This document shows, in pieces, positions 1-10,527 of a DNA stretch of 64,000 nt. Position 1 is the stretch's first letter, and every line of letters begins with the position of its first letter. The stretch is from Cephalopachus bancanus (lineage: Eukaryota; Chordata; Mammalia; Primates; Tarsiidae): contig JAPVLO010000059.1 of assembly GCA_027257055.1 (NCBI GenBank), positions 2,604,001 through 2,668,000 on the forward strand, read 5' to 3'. A program made the translations under genes and the position numbers. Below the pieces are notes generated by a model that saw nothing but the letters and a program-made list of their open reading frames with translations, ran no database searches and was not told where the DNA came from.

Positions 1-182
1 CAGAATGCAGGTCTTACACAATCTGAGAAGCATTTACAATTATAACCTACCAAGTCAGAGCTGATACTAAGCCAACACAAAGGCCTCAGAATTGTTATAA
101 AAGGCATAGGACTGCTCTCTAGAAATAATATCCCAATGGGCTAAGTTCCCCCTCCTCCTGTTTCTTCATGGTGGTAAATTGC

Positions 183-201
183 AAAAAAAAAAAAAAAAAA
201 A
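183..201. repeat. (A)19 homopolymer
   Basis: An uninterrupted run of 19 A. It could be the tail of a retrotransposed fragment, but the sequence immediately upstream is not recognisable and I see no target-site duplication. Confidence 0.9.
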
Positions 202-370
202 GCATGATTCATGAATATAAATTTTTCTTGGCTTTTAAAATCATACACTGGCATAGTCCTCCTGAACTTCAGCCAAATGAAAATACACAGATAATGACAA
301 TTTTACAATAAGTGGCTCCAGGACGTAGGCTTTTCAAGATCCTCAAATGAAAGGCACTTTAAAAAAAGAG

Positions 371-390
371 TATTATTATTATTATTATTT
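371..390. repeat. (TAT)n microsatellite
   Basis: About six copies of a TAT/ATT trinucleotide. Confidence 0.9.
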
Positions 391-830
391 CAAGCACCCA
401 GAAAAACCACAATCAATGATTAGCCATAACAATTAAACTAACAATAGTACATCTGGAATAAGCTCCATGGTAATATGTACTTCATGCTTAATAGTTCAAA
501 TTAATTCAATCTGATGGCGATAGACATACCAGTTAGGAGTTGGAGAGCACCAAAATTCACATTAGCTTCCACTTCGAAAGATATTATGAAAAGAGAAGGA
601 AGGAAATGAGGCAATAAACAGCAGTGGTAAATAGGAAAGCCTCATAGATGATATGGTCAGGAATAACTCTCAGCTATTAGGAATTCAACAGTAAAAATAT
701 GAAGGTTGGTATTTCTATCCTTGTACTTTCCTATAGAGGCGGTGACTAAGCAACCTATCTGAAACAACAGGTCTGAAACCCTAAAATCAGATTATACCCA
801 TTATATTCAAACAAGGGGTACCTTCTTCTT

Positions 831-849
831 TCTGCCTGGGACATCTTTT
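831..849. repeat. Left target-site duplication of the retrocopy
   Basis: 19 bp, 18 of 19 identical to 951-969. The T-rich end matches the usual L1 endonuclease preference. Confidence 0.75.
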
Positions 850-950
850 TTTTTTAGACTGGAAAATATAATTTATTTAGAAAGTAAATAAGAAGGCCGG
901 GCAGGGGGAGAGGAGATTCACCTCACCAAGGTAGGGAAGAGGGTCAAAGA
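850..950 (-). pseudogene. 5'-truncated processed retrocopy (mRNA 3' end), parent unknown
   Basis: On the minus strand this is about 100 bp of non-repeat sequence ending in AATAAA (complement at 872-877). About 16 nt later comes an oligo(A) tail (T run on the plus strand, to 855). It is bracketed by a 19-bp direct repeat, 831-849 and 951-969, with one mismatch (TCTGCCTGG..ACATCTTTT). Poly(A) signal, tail and target-site duplication are the marks of L1-mediated retrotransposition of a polyadenylated transcript truncated to its last ~100 nt. I do not recognise the parent; the copied part looks like a C/T-rich 3' UTR. Confidence 0.72.
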
Positions 951-969
951 TCTGCCTGGAACATCTTTT
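951..969. repeat. Right target-site duplication of the retrocopy
   Basis: Partner of 831-849, with one G/A difference. Confidence 0.75.
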
Positions 970-1175
970 ACTAGTCCCCATTGATGTAGAACACATGAAG
1001 AACTTAAATTCTTCAAGGCATAGACTTCAAGAAATAAGGAAGGGGAATGGTGGTTGAGGCAGGCATAAAAGGTGGGGTAGGTATTGCCTAATTACCTTAT
1101 TAGTCTCCCTCCTCCTTACAGATTTACAAAATAACTGTCTTGGAATCTACTTTCCACTGTAAATATCCTCTAAGG

Positions 1176-1390
1176 TAGGATTTATCAAGGTCAGCACTGT
1201 TGACATAAGTAATTCTTTGCGTAAAGGGCTATCTTGTGCATTATAGGATATTTAGCAACATCCCTGGTCTCCACTCTGTAGATACTAGTAACACCCCCAA
1301 CCCCCAGTTGTGACAACAAAATTGTCTTCAGACATGGCCATATATTCTCTGGGGGTGGGGTCAAACCATTCTAGTGAAGAATTGCTGCTT
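1176..1390 (-). mobile_element. MER20 (hAT-Charlie nonautonomous DNA transposon)
   Basis: Matches the remembered ~219-bp MER20 consensus in reverse over nearly its full length: the GCACTGTTGACAT start, the GCATTATAGGATATTTAGCA core, and the CCCCCAGTTGTGACAAC and GACATGGCCA blocks. It is old and diverged. A second MER20 lies at 12438-12655 in the same orientation. Confidence 0.8.
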
Positions 1391-1440
1391 TAAGCCTTAA
1401 TTCACCTGTTTCTGGGCATCAGGAGGAAGATTCAGAATGC
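1388..1440. repeat. Left arm of a 53-bp inverted repeat
   Basis: The reverse complement of 2013-2065 matches at 48 of 53 positions by hand alignment, including the uninterrupted core TCACCTGTTTCTGGGCATCA. It abuts the end of the MER20. Neither arm matches a family I recognise. Confidence 0.8.
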
Positions 1441-2012
1441 TGATTCAGTTCTAGACTCTTCTTCCTCATTAGAGATGAATATATACTGAGTTGCCAGTTA
1501 GGTGTAAGGCAGCACTCTTCCTGGGGGCACACTGACTCTTCATTCTGACACCTTTTGCACATATAGCTTTGTTGTACATACTACAGAAGTTTGGAACCTG
1601 GAAACGTTTTGTAAATCATGCAGGAAAGAGTTAATATAACAGGCCCAAGATGGCCTATTCTTAGAAAGGCCTGTTTGCAAGGTTGGTCCTTATTGGCATC
1701 TAGGAACTTGAGTTGCTAAACAGTTCCCTACACAGATATAAAATTTTCCCTAAATTATAGAATAGCCACTGTGCATTGTTTGAATAAACAATGTGGTTTA
1801 AGCTGAACACCTGCTTTCTTTCCAGGAATCTAGACCTCGAGTATTTGCTAGGTAGGTCAGCCCCCAATAGAAACCTTGGGCACTGAGTCTCTAATGAGCT
1901 CCCCTAGTGGCAACACATCACACTTACGTTGCAGCTTGTTGCTTGAGGAATTAAGAGCACACTGTGTGAAGTCACTGGAAAGAGAAGTCTTGGAAGCTTA
2001 TTCCTCATTTCC
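1441..2012. other. 572-bp spacer between inverted-repeat arms
   Basis: No recognisable repeat or gene. It holds a small hairpin at 1774-1793 (8-bp stem CATTGTTT, 4-nt loop). It could be the body of an unclassified DNA transposon if the arms are terminal repeats, but no terminal duplication was seen. Confidence 0.45.
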
Positions 2013-2065
2013 TGCACTCTGAATGTTCCTCCTGATGCCCAGAAACAGGTGAGTTAAGACTTAAA
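2013..2065. repeat. Right arm of the 53-bp inverted repeat
   Basis: Partner of 1388-1440, in opposite orientation. Similarity stops beyond both ends of the 53 bp. Confidence 0.8.
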
Positions 2066-2210
2066 CTTCATTCCATGCACCTTTTCCCTTTGATGATTTT
2101 ACTTTGTATCATTTCACTGTGGTAAACCATAACCAGCAGGTAACAACTTCTGAGTCCTAGGAATCCTATAGAATTACGGAACCTGGATATGTTCTTGGAG
2201 ACCACCAATA

Positions 2211-2330
2211 TAGTCATTCATCCAACAAGTATCTTATTGTTTGCCTTTATCTGCAAATATAGCAAAGACTCAAGCTCTCAATCCTCTCAGAACCTATGTG
2301 GTAGCAGACAGGAAGCATTTATTTTAGAAC
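2211..2330 (-). mobile_element. L2 LINE 3' fragment
   Basis: Starts with a CATTCATCCAACAAGTAT block, the reverse complement of the TGAATGAATG-type L2 3' end, followed by weaker L2-like sequence. Confidence 0.5.
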
Positions 2331-2387
2331 ATTTCAAACTTTCACAGAAAACAAGTCCTTGAGCATCTATTTTTTGCTTATTTCTAG

Positions 2388-3640
2388 AACAGCTTTTTTA
2401 AAAATAGAATTTACATACCTCAAAATTAACTTACCTAATGTGCACACTTTAATATTTTTAGTATAGTCACAGAGTTGTGCAACCATGACCACAATCAATT
2501 TTATAGTATTTTAATTATCCCATATAAGATACCACACACCTCTTTACAGTCACTACTCATTTTCTCTTAGTCCCTCAACCCCAAACTACTTTCTGTCTCT
2601 ATGGATTTGTCTATTCTGGACATTTCATATATAGTCATACAATATGTGGTCTTGTGACTGGCTTCTTTCACACACCATAATGTTTTCAGGGTTCACCCAT
2701 GATGTAACATGTATCAGTGCTGCATTTCTTTTTACTGCTGAATAATATCCCATTGTATGGATATACCACATTTTATTTATCCATTCATCAGGAAATACAA
2801 TTTGTATTTTTTTCCACTTTTTGGCTACTATGAATAGTGCTACTATGAACATCTGTATACAAATATTTGTGTGTGCATAGGCTTTCATTTCCCTTAGATA
2901 GGTACCTAAGAGTAAAATTGCTGGGTCATATTTATGTTAAACATTTTAGGCAATTTCCAAACTGTTTTTCCAAAGTACCTGCACCATTTACTTATCTCAA
3001 ATTAGTATTTAAGAGTTCTAATTTCTCCACATCCTTGCTAACAATTGTTATTATCTGTCTTTCTGGTAATAGTCACTTAGGTGGATGTGAGATGGTATCT
3101 CATTGAGGTTTTGATTTGTGTTTTCCTGATGGCTAATGATGTTGAGCATCTTTCCATGAGTTTATTGGCCATTTGCATGTCTTCCTTGGATAAACATCTA
3201 TTTAGTTCATTTTTGCCCTTCTAACTTGGCTATTTGTCTATTATTGATTTGTAAGAATTATTTACATATTCTGTATACAAGTTCCTTATCAGATTATATA
3301 ATTATATAATTAGCCAAACATGTCTCCTATTCTATGCATTATTATTTTTATAGTCCTAAAGGTGTCTTTCTAAGCATAAAAGTTTTTATTTTTATGATAC
3401 CCAACTTGTCTATTTTTTCTTACATCCTGTGCTTTTGGCATCATAGCTAAGAAACCACTGCCTAACACAAGGACATGAAGATTTACGCCTGTGTTTTTGT
3501 CCAAGACTTTTATACTTTTAACTTCTTCAGTTAGGTCTTTCACACACTTTAAGTTATTTTGTATATGGTGTGAGGCAGAGGCCCAAATTTGTTCTTTTGT
3601 ATGTGAATATCTAGTTGTCTGTGGCATCATTTGAATCACC
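2388..3640 (-). mobile_element. Old L1 (L1M type), ORF2 3' part and 3' UTR
   Basis: About 1.25 kb of antisense LINE-1. From the left: the 3' UTR, then the reverse of the ORF2 C-terminal coding region. Signatures include the TGAATAATATCCCATTGTATGG block, GTGAGATGGTATCTCATTG, and the region specifying the late ORF2 cysteine-rich segment. Minus-strand frames (for example 2625-2888) give broken ORF2 C-terminal peptides with frameshifts. It is 5'-truncated and dead. Confidence 0.88.
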
Positions 3641-3845
3641 CTCAGACAGTTTCATGTAATTTTTGGCTATACAAATTAAATTAATAGGTGGTACATAGAA
3701 TCTAGGCAAATAACTAACAGCCTGCGATCCTTTTTTAATCTTTCGCATTTGATCTTTTTCTTCCATTTTAAGAATATGCTCAGTATTTTGCTATATCAGA
3801 AAGCAGTACCACCATTATTACCACTGGTACTGCTACTACTAATAA

Positions 3846-4060
3846 TAATAGTAACTAGCAGCATTTGTTACTTAGTATGTGCCAGGGACTGTGCTTTCAT
3901 TTAACATGCATTAACTCATAAGCACTACACGTACTTTAACTTACATGATCTTCCTACTGACATCAAGAGATCGGTAGAATCATCATCTCCATTTTGCAGA
4001 TGATGATACTGAGGCTTAGTGATGTAAAATAATTTTCCTTAAGTAACAGAGCTAACACAA
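3846..4060 (-). mobile_element. MIR SINE
   Basis: Antisense tRNA-derived MIR: GTGCCAGGGACTGTG, then TCCATTTTGCAGATGA and ACTGAGGCTTAG match the MIR core and 3' region in order. Confidence 0.75.
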
Positions 4061-4373
4061 AAACGGATAAACAAATTGAGGGAAGGAGTGGGAGCCAAGT
4101 AATGTTGGATAGCAATTTCTAACAAATAGTAGCTACACACATATGCAAAATACACAGAAATAAATAAGCTAAAATTTAGCATCAATAGATGACATTCCCA
4201 GCTCTGGTCAAGTTGCTGACAACAAAAGTTGGTCTCCCTTTCTAAGTCAACAAAGGATTAGATATCTTATCACTCAAGATATCACTCAAGATTGAGCTGA
4301 TGGCTCCAAAGGTTTTGTCAACACTCCAAAAATTCCATTAGTGACTTGATGATTGATGGAGTAAGTCAATTAC

Positions 4374-4403
4374 TCCAGATTAGAAATCCAGATTAGAAAT
4401 CCA
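4374..4403. repeat. 13-bp tandem duplication
   Basis: The unit CCAGATTAGAAAT occurs twice head to tail with a partial third copy. A GTCAATT..TCC motif lies on both sides. Confidence 0.8.
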
Positions 4404-4649
4404 GATAGGAAGTCAATTGCTTCCAATCTAAAAATCAGGAATTCATCAAACAATAACATAATAGCATCAATTTTCAAAATGATCCTTTCTCTGCTTGTCT
4501 AAAGGGCAAAATTCAAGTGAAAATGACTTTGAAAAGACTGGAACTATAGAGCAATATGATCTTGGGAATGTTTTTCCAGATGTCTGAAACTTTTGCTTTT
4601 ACTAACTCAGAGACCTAGATGTCTAATGTGGCATGTCTGGTCATTTTTC

Positions 4650-4760
4650 AGTGGAGAAAATGTAGACAGAGAAGTCAGTTGACTTATCCAAGTTCAAATA
4701 ACTTTATGGGAGAAAAGTCAGGATTCCTCACTTCAAGTCTAACTTTCTTTCTCAATATCA
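4650..4760 (-). mobile_element. MIR SINE fragment
   Basis: Antisense MIR core with an ACAGAGAAGTCAGTTGACTT to GTCAGGATTCCTCACTTCAA colinear match to the reversed MIR consensus. Confidence 0.55.
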
Positions 4761-4779
4761 GTTGAGTTTGTAATAATAA

Positions 4780-4960
4780 ATACAATAATAATACCTGAAA
4801 TGTATTATCATACATTATTGTAACTCTCTAAGTGCCTGAAAGATTGCAACTAATTTATTTAATCCAAGATGTATGAGGTAAATACTATTATTATTCTCAT
4901 TTTATATATATAAAAAAGGAGGTGCTAGAATGTCACTTGACCTACTTAAGGGGTAGAGTG
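4780..4960 (-). mobile_element. MIR SINE fragment
   Basis: Reversed MIR 3' half: the TACATTATTGTAACTCTCTA to AGGTAAATACTATTATTATT order, then the ATTTTA..AGGAG segment. Diverged and adjacent to the previous MIR. Confidence 0.5.
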
Positions 4961-5000
4961 AGACAAACCCTTCAGGTTGTGTTTGTTCTCTTCATCATGT

Positions 5001-6834
5001 CTCCATATGGTTTCAGAAGAGAAGAAAATAGGCACATAAGAGTTAACATGGCTAACCCAAACCCAAGTTGAGTCTTTTTTACACTAGGCAAAGCTGTCTT
5101 CAATATACTTATAATAACTTTATACACCAAATAACATTTTGAAGTTTATTTCCTTGCAACACAGTAACATTGCATCTCCTCTGGGATTTTCAGCACTGTC
5201 TGTTGTGGAACTGGTCTGAGCTTAGCAAGTATTGCTTTATCGTTCTTAAATAAAAACCATTATAGAGAATGCAGAAAACAATTTCCCTTTCAGTTTCCCC
5301 GCTTCTACCTGTACTGAGAAAGATGGATCCTTAAAGTGCTGAAGGAAAGCTCACAATATAATAAAAACTCCGCATCTGAAATGTTTCAAATCCCTCTACT
5401 CTTTCACTATATTTAGGAAACTAAAATTTAATATAGGGCACAGTCCTCCAGAGAATCCAGTGTATCGAAATATTAATACACTTTTATATATTTTAATGGA
5501 GATAAACAAGAAAGAGATAGGGAAGCCAGAGCAGCAATGGCAAAGACATAATTATGATAAGACTAATCCAGCTAACGCAATAGAGGCAGATAGTGACTCT
5601 GCTGTGATGCTGTTGTATAGTTTGTATGGTCAGAAAACTACATCAATATAAAATGTGAATGAGGCAGGAGCCCCATCATAGGAAAGCAAAGATAACTTAC
5701 TACGTGACTCCAGAAAATAAAACTCATCCAGGAGTTCAAAGAGCATTGGTCGTATTACTCAGATATTATCCAAATGTATTTTATAAATTATACCTGAATC
5801 AAATCATCTGAATAACAAAACAGAAATTTAAAAGGTGCATACTATATCCATAACCAAATAGGCAGGGAAACTTCAATTTTGTTTTTCATAACACAGCTAA
5901 ACTTTGTGACAAAACTTTAAAATGCTGTGGATAACATACAAATTTTTCTTCCAGCTCTAAATTCATGGTTGTGCTATCGACCGTGTCACATTTCTCAGTC
6001 TTGAACACAAGAATACCATGTGATACATATACATTGCTGAAGCACACTGTTTCTCAAACTTGACTTTTATCTTTTACTTCAGTAACCCTGTCAAAAGGAA
6101 AAACAGACTGGTCACTTCATTTTTGGCAAATCCACATAAACTTCTTTCTTTAAATGTTCATTATCCTTTCTGTTAACAATAATTCTGACTCTCAATACCC
6201 ACCCTTTCAGACAGGTCAAAACTAAATTCTTCAGTTTACCATTTAAGCTTTTCCCTCAAGTAATAAAAATCTTGATAAAATAAAATACAAGCAATGATTT
6301 CTATTCCAGCCAGACAGAAATTTTCTACTACCATTTCTATAGTTCTCGCTATATTCTACCTGGCTTTTTTTTGCTAATCCTAGGAAAAAATGTAAATTCA
6401 AATACCTAGTGTGCTGGGAGGTGATATAAATAAATGAATAGAGAAGTCTAGCTATAAAAAAAATAGATATCAGTGCACTTGATTGTATATTAGACACACC
6501 ATTCCCCCATCCCACCTTACCTTCACCTTTTTTTAACATAGACATCTCAGAATCTATTTTTCACTTTCCACACTTTACTAGAGACACAGGCATAAAGAAA
6601 TAGTCTCAACAGGGCAAGCATGATACTAGATGGCAACTAACCTTTGACTTTGGTGTTGGGAAACTTCAGGGAGAGGTAAAAACTGTGCCAAACCACATAT
6701 GTATGGTGGCAATTAATATTCACCTCCAGTCATTTGTTGCCAACTAGAAATTTAGGCAGAATGTCGTGAGATCTAACAGAAAAGAAAACCTGCATTTTAT
6801 TCGAAACCTCCATCTTTTCTAGTGTTTTCTAATT
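5001..6834. other. Repeat-poor interval, no gene seen
   Basis: About 1.8 kb of AT-rich sequence with no recognised element. Short frames at 5460-5651 (+) and 6243-6545 (-) lack any domain-like pattern. I regard the interval as noncoding. Confidence 0.5.
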
Positions 6835-6912
6835 TTATTGAGTGAAATCATTTGTTTTTCCAATATATTTCATTTCTATATTCCTGTGTAGCAAATGTCT
6901 GTTTTTTTTAAT

Positions 6913-6931
6913 TTGTGTGTGTGTGTGTGTG
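6913..6931. repeat. (TG)9 microsatellite
   Basis: Short pure TG run followed by T-rich sequence that includes a T run of about 14 near 6971-6984. Confidence 0.9.
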
Positions 6932-7149
6932 TTCTTTGATTTTCTTTTTGCTTGCTTGTTTTTTGCGTTTCTTTTTTTTTTTTTGCCAGTCAACTGACAG
7001 AGATTTCTGCATGATGTCATCTCTTAGTTTTTTTTTCATCTTTTCGCCACTACCCCCACTCCAACCACCCATTCTTTCTACCAATCCATGCCTCTTTCTT
7101 TCAGACTTTGCTTTACAAAATACTTCTCAACACATTTTTCCCTGGGTCC

Positions 7150-7207
7150 GTCCTTCCTTCCTTCCTTCCTTCCTTCCTTCCTTTCTTCCTTCCTTCCTTC
7201 CTTCCTT
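7150..7207. repeat. (TTCC)n microsatellite
   Basis: About 14 TTCC/TCCT units with one interruption (TTTC). It sits exactly where the poly(T) tail of the adjoining reversed Alu arm should be, so it probably grew from that tail. Confidence 0.92.
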
Positions 7208-7346
7208 GTCTCACTCTGTCACCCAGGCTGGAGTGCAGTGGCACAATCACGGCCACTGTAGACTTGACCTACTGGGCTCAGGCGATCCTTCCACCTCAGC
7301 CTTCCAAGTAGCTGGAACTATAAGCATGTGCCACCACGCCTGCTAA
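7208..7346 (-). mobile_element. Partial Alu (right arm)
   Basis: Reversed Alu right arm: CTCACTCTGTCACCCAGGCT, then GGAGTGCAGTGGCACAATCA, ending near ACCACGCCTGCTAAT. Only one arm is present. The GGCCACTGTAGACTTGACC region resembles the lineage-type Alus in this window rather than AluJ. Confidence 0.8.
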
Positions 7347-7948
7347 TACCCTTCATTTCTTATTGTCACACTGTTTTATTCCTTCAGCTTGTGCCCCATT
7401 GGTGAGTCCTTCTTCTCCTTCTCTAATTACACCTCATCTCTAAATCTCTAAAGTTGAAAACCCTGTCTCCTACCACGTTTACAGCCCCTAAGGACTTAGC
7501 AGAATGCTGTATACCCTATAGGCGTTACGTGTACACTTTGAGTGAAAAAAGAATCTATTTGTTTAATCCTGCAGGGCTAGAAGTATTTTATTCTATACTT
7601 TATAAATTTCTGATCAAAATATTAAGTGTAAGTCAAGTCTCCATAGTTAAAGCAATATTGAGGATTAAACTACTTAGATGGACAGGCAATGCAAAACAAT
7701 TTATCTGAGCAAAGAAAGAAGCCGTCTATTGGTCTGAAGCATCAAAGCAACTGTTCCAACCTGTAAACATTCAGTGCTGAGACTTACTTTCAAGATATAA
7801 GCAGAGATGGAAAATATATGATGCAATGCCATTGCATCACTCGGCTGGGCCTGTGACAGACATCATTAAGTGATCATAACATTCTTTTCTTCTGCCTTTT
7901 AAACATAGCATTCTAGATGGATCTTGTCCATCTTGTGTATTTCTAATA
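7347..7948. other. Unique sequence between Alu copies
   Basis: About 600 bp with no recognised repeat. Frame 7454-7708 (+) is 84 codons with no recognisable motif. Confidence 0.4.
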
Positions 7949-7961
7949 AGAAATAGAGTTG

Positions 7962-8260
7962 GGCCGGACTCGGTGGCTCAGCCTGTAATCCCAGCACTTG
8001 GGAGGCCAAGGAGAGTGGATTACCTAAGCCTGCAGCTTGGAGACCAGCCTGGGCAACTTGGCGAGACCTCGTCTCTACAATAAATTAAAAAAGAAAAAAA
8101 AAAAAGAAATTAGCTGGGTGTGGTAGCGCACACCTGTAATTCCGGTTACTTGGAAGGCTGAAGCGGAAGGATCACTGGAGCCCAGCGGGTCGATGCTGGA
8201 GTGACCATGAGTGTTCCACTGCCCTCCAGTCTGGGCAAAAGAGTGAGACTCCAAAAGAAA
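7962..8260 (+). mobile_element. Dimeric Alu, lineage type (GTCGA right arm)
   Basis: Near full-length dimer: the left arm begins GGCCGGACTCGGTGGCTCAG, with an A-rich linker about 8085-8106. The right arm contains GCGGGTCGATGCTGGAGTGA. A 14-bp target-site duplication, AAGAAATAGAGTTG, flanks it at 7948-7961 and 8261-8274 without mismatch. The tail is short and eroded. Confidence 0.92.
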
Positions 8261-8274
8261 AAGAAATAGAGTTG

Positions 8275-9694
8275 GCATGTGAACAAAAAACCCTGTCAAA
8301 GAAAGTACATATATGATTTATTATTCAACAACCAGAGAATATAGCACACAGCTTCTGTTGCTCCTCAATGTCTCCATACATTAAAGGCTTGATGACTTAC
8401 AATGGAAAATGTTAGGTCTGTAAAGTTGAATAGTTAAGAAATTGACAAAGAAGAAACAATATTTCCACTTTAATGAATATGCCAGGCTTACCTTACCTAC
8501 TAAACTTTAATCCTGTAAGAAAGATTTACAATGTGAAAAGTCTGACTTTGTTGTTTCTTGTAAAGCAAACTGAAATATACAAACTGTAAATGACTTCACT
8601 GGGATTGCTGATTTAAATAAATAAATAATTATAATTATAGTTATAACTAGAGTCAAGGGGCTATTTCATTTTTCAAACATTGAACCAAAGCAGTTTGAAA
8701 CAACTCAGACACAAAATGACCAGCATCAAGAATTACAAGGAAAAGCCATTACCTTTAACTCCAAGAAATCTTATCAGCATTTATTAAAACAAATGATCCC
8801 TCAATACTAGAGAAAATAAATGTGGATTGGTTGATTAATCCTTCACTTGTGAGACCAAAAATTCTTTTTCAAAGATTCTATGCCCTTTAAGCCAAAATTA
8901 TGACAACAAAAAATGTATAAATGATAAATCAAGGCCCAAGAAGAAGACTGAGTAGCACAGTGGACATCTAAGAGCTTTGTTTGCCCTAGCATGCAACCCT
9001 TGTTATGACAATATCAGCATTCTCACTCTCCTCTGGGGAACATCCCTTCCCAACTCTCAGTCCAGATGGTATGGATGGAACTAACTTCACTCCTCACCTA
9101 AAGTAAGCAAGCTACCAATTAATATATTTATTTTGATAAATGACTCAGGCGGCCAATAATTAATTCACGTCAGTCCAATACTACTCAATACTAAGATTTG
9201 AGAACTGTTGAAGAAACTATTAAGAAAGAGGAGAATTTTTTAAAAAAATCCTGCTGGCATGCTAAGCTGGTAAGATATAAACTTTGAGCTTCTAGTGGCC
9301 ATCTACCCACCACAAAAAGAAACCCTGCCTATGCATGACAACAACCTCGTGGAAGGAGAACAAAATAATGAGAAGACAGATTCCCAATGCTATATTTGAG
9401 CAGCTGGATCCAGCCATTCCTGCACACGAATAGGTCTTATCTTTTCAGACAGGCAAGTAAAAATCATCTTATTTTAATTAAGCCACAGTTATAGCTGGGT
9501 TTCTGTCACTTACAAATAAAAATGTCAAGACTAAATGTAAATAGATGAAAGCATTTTTTATTATTAGGTGTTGAACCTCTAAGTTTTTGCATCATTAAAT
9601 TAGAAAACTTAAATTCCAGTATTGATGGGCTATTACCTGATGCAGTGATTCTAGCGTGTCTTGCTTCCTCTCAATGCCTTTGGTTCCACATTAT
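8275..9694. other. Repeat-poor interval, no gene seen
   Basis: About 1.4 kb of AT-rich sequence with short AAAT and ATAATT clusters near 8616-8645. No element or coding pattern was recognised. Confidence 0.45.
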
Positions 9695-10527
9695 TAAAAT
9701 GGTAGCCCACAAAGAAAATATAAAAATGGCCAATAAGCACATGAAAAGATAGTTAACATTATTCAAGAAGGAAATGAAAATCAACTCTACAACAATATAC
9801 CACTTCACACCCCCTCAGAATGGCTATAATCAAAAAGTTAGACAATAACAAATGTTTTCTAGGATATGATGAAATTTGAAATCTCATACTCTAGGTGGAA
9901 ATGTAAAATGGTACTTTGAAAAACATTCCGGCAGTTCCTTAAAAAGTTAAACATAGAGTTACCATATGACTTAGCAGTTCTACCCCAGGTATATATCCCA
10001 AAGGAAAAAATATACAAGTGCACACAAAAAATTATATACAAATATCCATAGCTGCATTATTCATAATGCCAAAAAGTAGAAAAATACTGAATGTCCATCT
10101 ATTGATGAATGGATAAACAAAATGTGGCATATCTGTACAATGGGATGTTATTAGCAATAAAAAGAAATGAAGTACTTATGCATGCTACAACATGGATGAG
10201 CCTTGAAAACATTATGCTATGTGAAAGAAGCAAGTCACAAAAGATCACACATTTCACATTTCTATTTACATGAAATGTCCAGAATATGCAAATCCATAGA
10301 GAAAAAGTAGATTGGCAGCCACCAAGAGCTAGGAGGAGCAAATGGGTTGTGACTGCTAATGGCTACTGGGTTTCTTTTGGGGGTGATAAAAATGTTCTAG
10401 AATTAAATAGTAGTAATGGCTGCACAACTTTGTAAATACACAAAAACCACCAAGTTGTACATTTTAAAAGGTAAGCAATATAATATGTGAATTACTTCAA
10501 TAAGAGAGATATTTTATTTAAAAAAAT
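9695..10527 (+). mobile_element. Old L1 (L1M type), ORF2 3' end and 3' UTR
   Basis: Sense LINE-1: the TACCACTTCACACCCCCTCA region, then CCATATGACTTAGCAGTTCT, the GCTGCATTATTCATAAT block and a 3' UTR with TGTACATTTTAAAAGG, ending in an A-rich tail. Stops and frameshifts interrupt the ORF2 C-terminus. 5'-truncated. Confidence 0.88.

Larger units (their letters stand above)
1..830. other. Repeat-poor AT-rich sequence
   Basis: No gene or recognisable interspersed repeat. It contains two simple tracts, annotated separately. Reading frames are short and show no domain-like composition. Confidence 0.5.

Noticed and set aside
6915..7346. 143-codon plus frame
   Set aside because: It runs through TG, T-rich and TTCC simple repeats and a reversed Alu arm; low-complexity translation, not a gene.
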